From Sedimenticola sp. (lineage in GTDB: Bacteria; Pseudomonadota; Gammaproteobacteria; Chromatiales; Chromatiaceae): a DNA stretch of 9,692 nt. Both the position numbers and the translations under genes were made by a program. The first letter of the stretch is position 1; each line of letters starts with the position of its first letter. The notes below the pieces were generated by a model. It was not told where the DNA came from. It saw only the letters and a program-made list of their open reading frames with translations, and did not search any database. The stretch covers positions 1 to 9,692 of the forward strand of contig JAUXBK010000087.1 in assembly GCA_030619405.1 (NCBI GenBank), read 5' to 3'. This document shows positions 7,486 through 9,692 of the stretch, one piece after another.

Positions 7486-8590
7486 ACTTCTCGGGTCGTG
7501 CACTGTTCCTCGCTGCCGTGCTCCTGCTCCCGACCGCCGGCCAAGCTGGCGCCATCACCACGGTGGGCATTCTGGCCCGGACCACCGCCGCGGCGCTTTC
7601 CTGCCTGCGCTGGATGCCCATCGGCGCCTGCTTCTGGCTGCACTGCTCCTGGTCGGGTTGCAAGATCAAGACCTCTATCAGGGTGGGCCACTACAACCCG
7701 GACCTGGTGGTCAGCAGCTACAACGAACTGGGCCGCAACCCCTGGGCCGAGATCCGCGCCACCCTGGGGCTGGCTCAGCGAGCGGCCGCCACCGGCCTGC
7801 TCGGGGCCCTGATGCCGGTGCCCATCCAGAGCGCCGGCAACCGCACCGAGGGTACGGCAGACAACCAGGACCACAAGAACCTGCTGTTCCGGGAGACCGA
7901 CGCCATCGGCCACCCCTCGGGTCACTGGCCGGCATCGCCGCCGGGGTGGGCCTGCTCTGTCAGTCCCAGACCCGCCCCTTCTTTCCCTACTTCCAGTCCG
8001 GGCTCGATGCCCTGGCCTGGCGCCAGGAGGTGCCGGAGATCCTCTACCCCGCCAGCCTGATTCCCGGCCTGCGGGAGATCGGCAGCTGGCCCCTGCAGAC
8101 CTGGGGCGGGGTCTACCCGAGAACCGGCTGGACCACCCAGGCGGAGGAGCCCAAGGCCGCCACCATAGACGCCCAGCGGGCCGGCGACATCGTCACCCGC
8201 TCCCGCCAGCCCCACGTCTATGTAGCCATCTCGGGCGCTTCCTACATGCACAACGATGCCACCCGCATCATCGACCGCTGGGTGAAGAACGCGCTGGGTG
8301 AGCTGGAAAATCACTGGTTTCCCCTCTTCTCCGGGCAGAAGGTGTGGGCCCCGGGCCCCCTGAAGGAGAAGAACCACCGTACCGGCACCTGGCAGATGCT
8401 GGTGCCCCGGGCGGAGCGTAGCTGCGGCGTCTTCGGCACCAACGACCTGGCCGGTCTCTCCGGCTGGGGCGGGGGCAAGGTGGACAGCGCCGGTGACTAC
8501 GTCTGGACCCTGTGGCGGCCCTACAAGTGCTGCAAGCGCCGGGGGCAGAAATTCCTCTTCAAAATCGACTGGCTGGCCTATCCCCCATGA
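7482..8590 (+). pseudogene. TIGR03756-family ICE protein (TraU-like), frameshifted
   Basis: Starts with a signal peptide (GRALFLAAVLLLPTAGQAGA) and GGGGAGG (7467-7473) 8 bases before the ATG. A cysteine-rich block CFWLHCSWSGCKIKT, then VGHYNPDLVVSSYNELGRNPW, is typical of TraU-family periplasmic proteins needed for mating-channel assembly. As written, the frame is lost at a run of four C (7913-7916) and ends at 8060. Adding one C gives GHPLGSLAGIAAGVGLL and joins it to the rest (FFPYFQSGLDALAW, a Cys-containing RAERSCGVFG segment, YVWTLWRPYKCCKR, KIDWLAYPP), ending at 8590; the repaired protein would be about 369 residues. The lesion in a homopolymer makes sequencing error or natural slippage about equally plausible. 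Confidence 0.85.
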
Positions 8591-8985
8591 ACCGAAGATT
8601 TACCCATACAAACCCACGGCATCGGGCTGCCGCCTGGCTGCTGACCCTGCTCTTCATCGCCCTGCTGGTGGTGGTGCTGGCCGGTCAGCCGGCCGCCCTC
8701 ACCCCTCTGAATGCGGGGACCCTCAGCTACAAGCCACCGCCCACCCTCACCAACCCCGTCCCGACAGCCGCCACCGTGGCCGCCCCCCAGAGTACCTACG
8801 GGGCCACCGGGTTCAGCGGCTCCCCCGCCACGGTGAATATCCCGGTCTGGTGGTATGCGGTTTACCTGTCAGGTCGCCCTCTTTGCCTTCATCCTCTTCA
8901 TAAGATGTGTCAGCAGTTACAAACAAATCTCGAAAGGTGGCAACCAGCGCAAATACTAGCCCCAAGCCAACCCCGCCAAGCTTGA
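8587..8985 (+). CDS. Small membrane-anchored protein of the transfer operon, probably 3'-truncated
   Basis: The start overlaps the preceding stop as ATGA, so it was once translated with the TraU-like gene; no ribosome site of its own is evident. It encodes a basic N-terminus (MNRRFTHTNPRHRAA), one strong hydrophobic helix (WLLTLLFIALLVVVLAG, about residues 17-33) and a Pro/Thr/Ala-rich extracytoplasmic stretch (YKPPPTLTNPVPTAATVAAP). I do not recognise a family, and it does not look like TIGR03755, which is expected near here. From about codon 92 (base about 8862) the composition changes and the last 40 codons look non-coding, overlapping a minus-strand gene. I infer that the true gene was cut by a recombination or insertion junction, and that the stop at 8983-8985 is accidental. 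Confidence 0.5.
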   Translation: MNRRFTHTNPRHRAAAWLLTLLFIALLVVVLAGQPAALTPLNAGTLSYKPPPTLTNPVPTAATVAAPQSTYGATGFSGSPATVNIPVWWYAVYLSGRPLCLHPLHKMCQQLQTNLERWQPAQILAPSQPRQA

Positions 8986-9067
8986 TCAGTAACCGCCCGA
9001 CCCTCAGTTTTCCATCCCCTTTCATCAGACCAAGCATAGACGATACCCCTCTCAGCAACAATTCCAT
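8813..9067 (-). CDS. Hypothetical small membrane protein, minus strand
   Basis: An 84-residue frame opposite to all neighbours. It has a basic amphipathic start (KGDGKLRVGRLLIKL), one membrane helix (GGVGLGLVFALVATF, about residues 31-45) and a very acidic tail (SYEEDEGKEGD). Two starts are possible. ATG at 9067 has poor Shine-Dalgarno sequence; ATG at 9037 has GAGAGGGG about 8 bases upstream and is preferred, giving 74 residues. The last 15 or so residues (HTTRPGYSPWRGSR) are read from GC-rich ICE sequence antisense to the 8587 gene, so the natural C-terminus is probably missing. Family unknown. Helix plus acidic tail and placement upstream of AT-rich DNA support a real gene, but a chance frame is not excluded. 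Confidence 0.42.
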   Translation of the reverse strand: MELLLRGVSSMLGLMKGDGKLRVGRLLIKLGGVGLGLVFALVATFRDLFVTADTSYEEDEGKEGDLTGKPHTTRPGYSPWRGSR

Positions 9068-9340
9068 TCCGCAAGTTGTTGATCCCGCTTCAATGTGGCT
9101 CGTTGCAGCATAAGTTTGTCCCTGGTTATAAGTGCTTGCATCTCAGGTATAAATCTGTGGTTCGTTATGGGCTTCAAGAACTGCTATGTCCTCGTCTATT
9201 ATCAAACCATTGAGGTAATAATTATATAAATAAATCATTCAAAATAATTAGTTACAATTACTATCTCAAAAAACTATTAAGTTTTTATGTATGAGTTACA
9301 CTGCCTAAAAAAGGAGTTTGTGACGTAAAGAATCTGCTAA

Positions 9341-9354
9341 GAGTCAATTGACTC
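9341..9354. promoter_or_regulatory. 14-bp palindrome, candidate operator for the HTH regulator
   Basis: GAGTCAATTGACTC is a perfect palindrome overlapping the candidate -35 box. A related half-site, GACTCTTTTTGAC, follows at 9381-9393. AAGAGTC (9339-9345) and GACTCTT (9381-9387) form a further inverted pair bracketing the candidate -10. Such an arrangement upstream of a Cro/C1-type regulator suggests autorepression. The link to this regulator is inference. Confidence 0.4.
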
Positions 9355-9378
9355 ATCAATGATTAAAAAGGATATTAT
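9348..9378 (+). promoter_or_regulatory. Candidate sigma70 promoter for the HTH gene
   Basis: TTGACT (9348-9353) matches the -35 consensus in five of six positions and TATTAT (9373-9378) matches the -10 in five of six. The spacing of 19 is longer than ideal; GATATT at 9371-9376 gives 17. It lies directly upstream of the HTH start at 9405, leaving a very short 5' leader. This is pattern matching in AT-rich DNA, where chance matches are common. Confidence 0.35.
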
Positions 9379-9404
9379 AAGACTCTTTTTGACCTTCTAC
9401 GGGA

Positions 9405-9644
9405 ATGCCGGAGCCAATGATCAGGATCCTCCTGAAAAAACTACTGGACGAAAAATCTTTCAAGGAGCGAAAACGCATCACCCTCAATGAGGTCAGCCAG
9501 GAGACGGGGGTCTCCCGTGCGACTCTGACCCGAATCGCCAACGTGCCCGGTTACAACACCAATACTGACACCCTGAATGCCCTCTGCAGATACTTCGAGT
9601 GTTCACCGGGGGAGTTGCTGGAACTGAGGGACGACCAGGAGTGA
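9405..9644 (+). CDS. Cro/C1-type helix-turn-helix transcriptional regulator
   Basis: A 79-residue protein that is almost entirely one HTH domain of the HTH_26/XRE kind. It has helix 1 MIRILLKKLLDEK, then ITLNEVSQETGVSRATLTRIAN as the helix-turn-helix with the recognition helix SRATLTRIAN. The typical end TDTLNALCRYFECSPGELLEL matches 'LDALCRYLDCQPGDLLE' regulators. An extra loop (SFKERKR) separates helices 1 and 2. ATG at 9417 is an alternative start, giving the family's usual MIR- beginning; neither has a strong ribosome site. The stop overlaps the start at 9644 as TGATG, so it is co-translated with the next gene, which it probably regulates. Its position as first gene of a module beside a possible PglW-like kinase fits regulators of defence operons. 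Confidence 0.85.
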   Translation: MPEPMIRILLKKLLDEKSFKERKRITLNEVSQETGVSRATLTRIANVPGYNTNTDTLNALCRYFECSPGELLELRDDQE

Positions 9645-9692
9645 TGGAGAAGCTCTGGAAGCAGATCACCCCCTCAGACTTCTCCTGGGAGC
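9644..9692 (+). CDS. 5' end of a gene, possibly a NERD-domain/PglW-like protein kinase (partial)
   Basis: Only 16 codons are visible: MEKLWKQITPSDFSWE, open to the window end. The pattern W-x-x-ITPS-x-F-x-WE resembles, from memory, the first residues of long proteins with an N-terminal NERD nuclease-like domain joined to a Ser/Thr kinase. These include PglW of BREX type 2 and the kinase of the methylation-associated defence system. That recognition rests on very few residues and must be treated as a hypothesis. The start is supported by TGATG coupling to the HTH gene and by AGGAG (9637-9641), which is unusually close at 2 bases. Confidence 0.5.
   Translation, partial: MEKLWKQITPSDFSWE

Larger units (their letters stand above)
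9068..9404. other. AT-rich intergenic region with no convincing gene
   Basis: Over 330 bases without a convincing gene on either strand. From about 9190 to 9390 the sequence is strongly AT-rich (for example TAATAATTATATAAATAAAT around 9217-9235), unlike the GC-rich operon. It separates the minus-strand gene from the HTH gene and should hold their divergent promoters. It contains a 14-bp palindrome at 9341-9354 and a promoter-like pair near 9348-9378. No tRNA, CRISPR repeat or transposon end was seen. Confidence 0.6.

Noticed and set aside
8907..9113. 68-codon + strand frame over the minus-strand gene
   Set aside because: Ser/Pro/Thr-rich, no ribosome site, no domain; mirrors the more plausible minus-strand membrane protein.
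9269..9286. AAAAACT/AGTTTTT inverted repeat as a terminator
   Set aside because: The 7-bp stem is nearly all A-T with a 4-base loop and no GC core; too weak to call in such AT-rich DNA.

Overview
The window is a GC-rich stretch of DNA, probably from a gammaproteobacterium; the species cannot be named from the sequence. Most of it is the core type IV secretion (mating-pair formation) operon of an integrative and conjugative element (ICE) of the PFGI-1 / ICEHin1056 'G-type' (tfc) class. These proteins are filed in the TIGR037xx 'integrating conjugative element protein' families. The gene order is diagnostic: RAQPRD, TIGR03758, TIGR03745, TIGR03750, TIGR03746, TIGR03749, TIGR03752, TIGR03751 lipoprotein, TIGR03744 VirB4-type ATPase, TIGR03757, TIGR03756. 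All lie on the + strand, mostly with small gaps or overlapping stop/start codons.

Layout. 1-285 is the 3' end of a REP-associated tyrosine transposase (RAYT); its frame runs through a perfect 19-bp inverted repeat that looks like the cognate REP/BIME. 375-8590 is the conjugation operon. 8587-about 8868 begins one more small membrane-anchored gene of the operon, which appears to be cut off. At about 8858-8875 the sequence changes to lower GC, with a small minus-strand membrane-protein gene followed by an AT-rich spacer (about 9190-9400). 9405-9644 is a small Cro/C1-type HTH regulator. It is translationally coupled to a gene starting at 9644, of which 16 codons are visible. Those codons resemble the N-terminus of NERD-domain/PglW-type protein kinases, so the window may stop at the edge of a phage-defence module.

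How the genes would work together. The small membrane proteins (TIGR03758, 03745, 03750) would form pilin-like and inner-membrane parts. TIGR03746, 03749 and 03752 correspond by position and architecture to VirB8-, VirB9- and VirB10-like channel parts. The TIGR03751 lipoprotein would be an outer-membrane part, TIGR03744 the VirB4 motor, and TIGR03757/03756 periplasmic (TrbC/TraU-like) assembly factors.

The most striking observation is damage. Four operon genes are interrupted relative to their families: a 1-nt insertion in TIGR03746 (about 1793), a 1-nt loss in the lipoprotein (about 4803), a 1-nt loss in a C run in TIGR03756 (7913-7916), and a large deletion plus frame change in the VirB4 ATPase (about 6380-6393) that removes the Walker A region. 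Either the ICE is a decaying, immobile remnant that now carries cargo, or the single-base events are sequencing errors. The VirB4 deletion is too large to be a simple base-call error. Family assignments are from recognition of conserved sequence; no database search was run.
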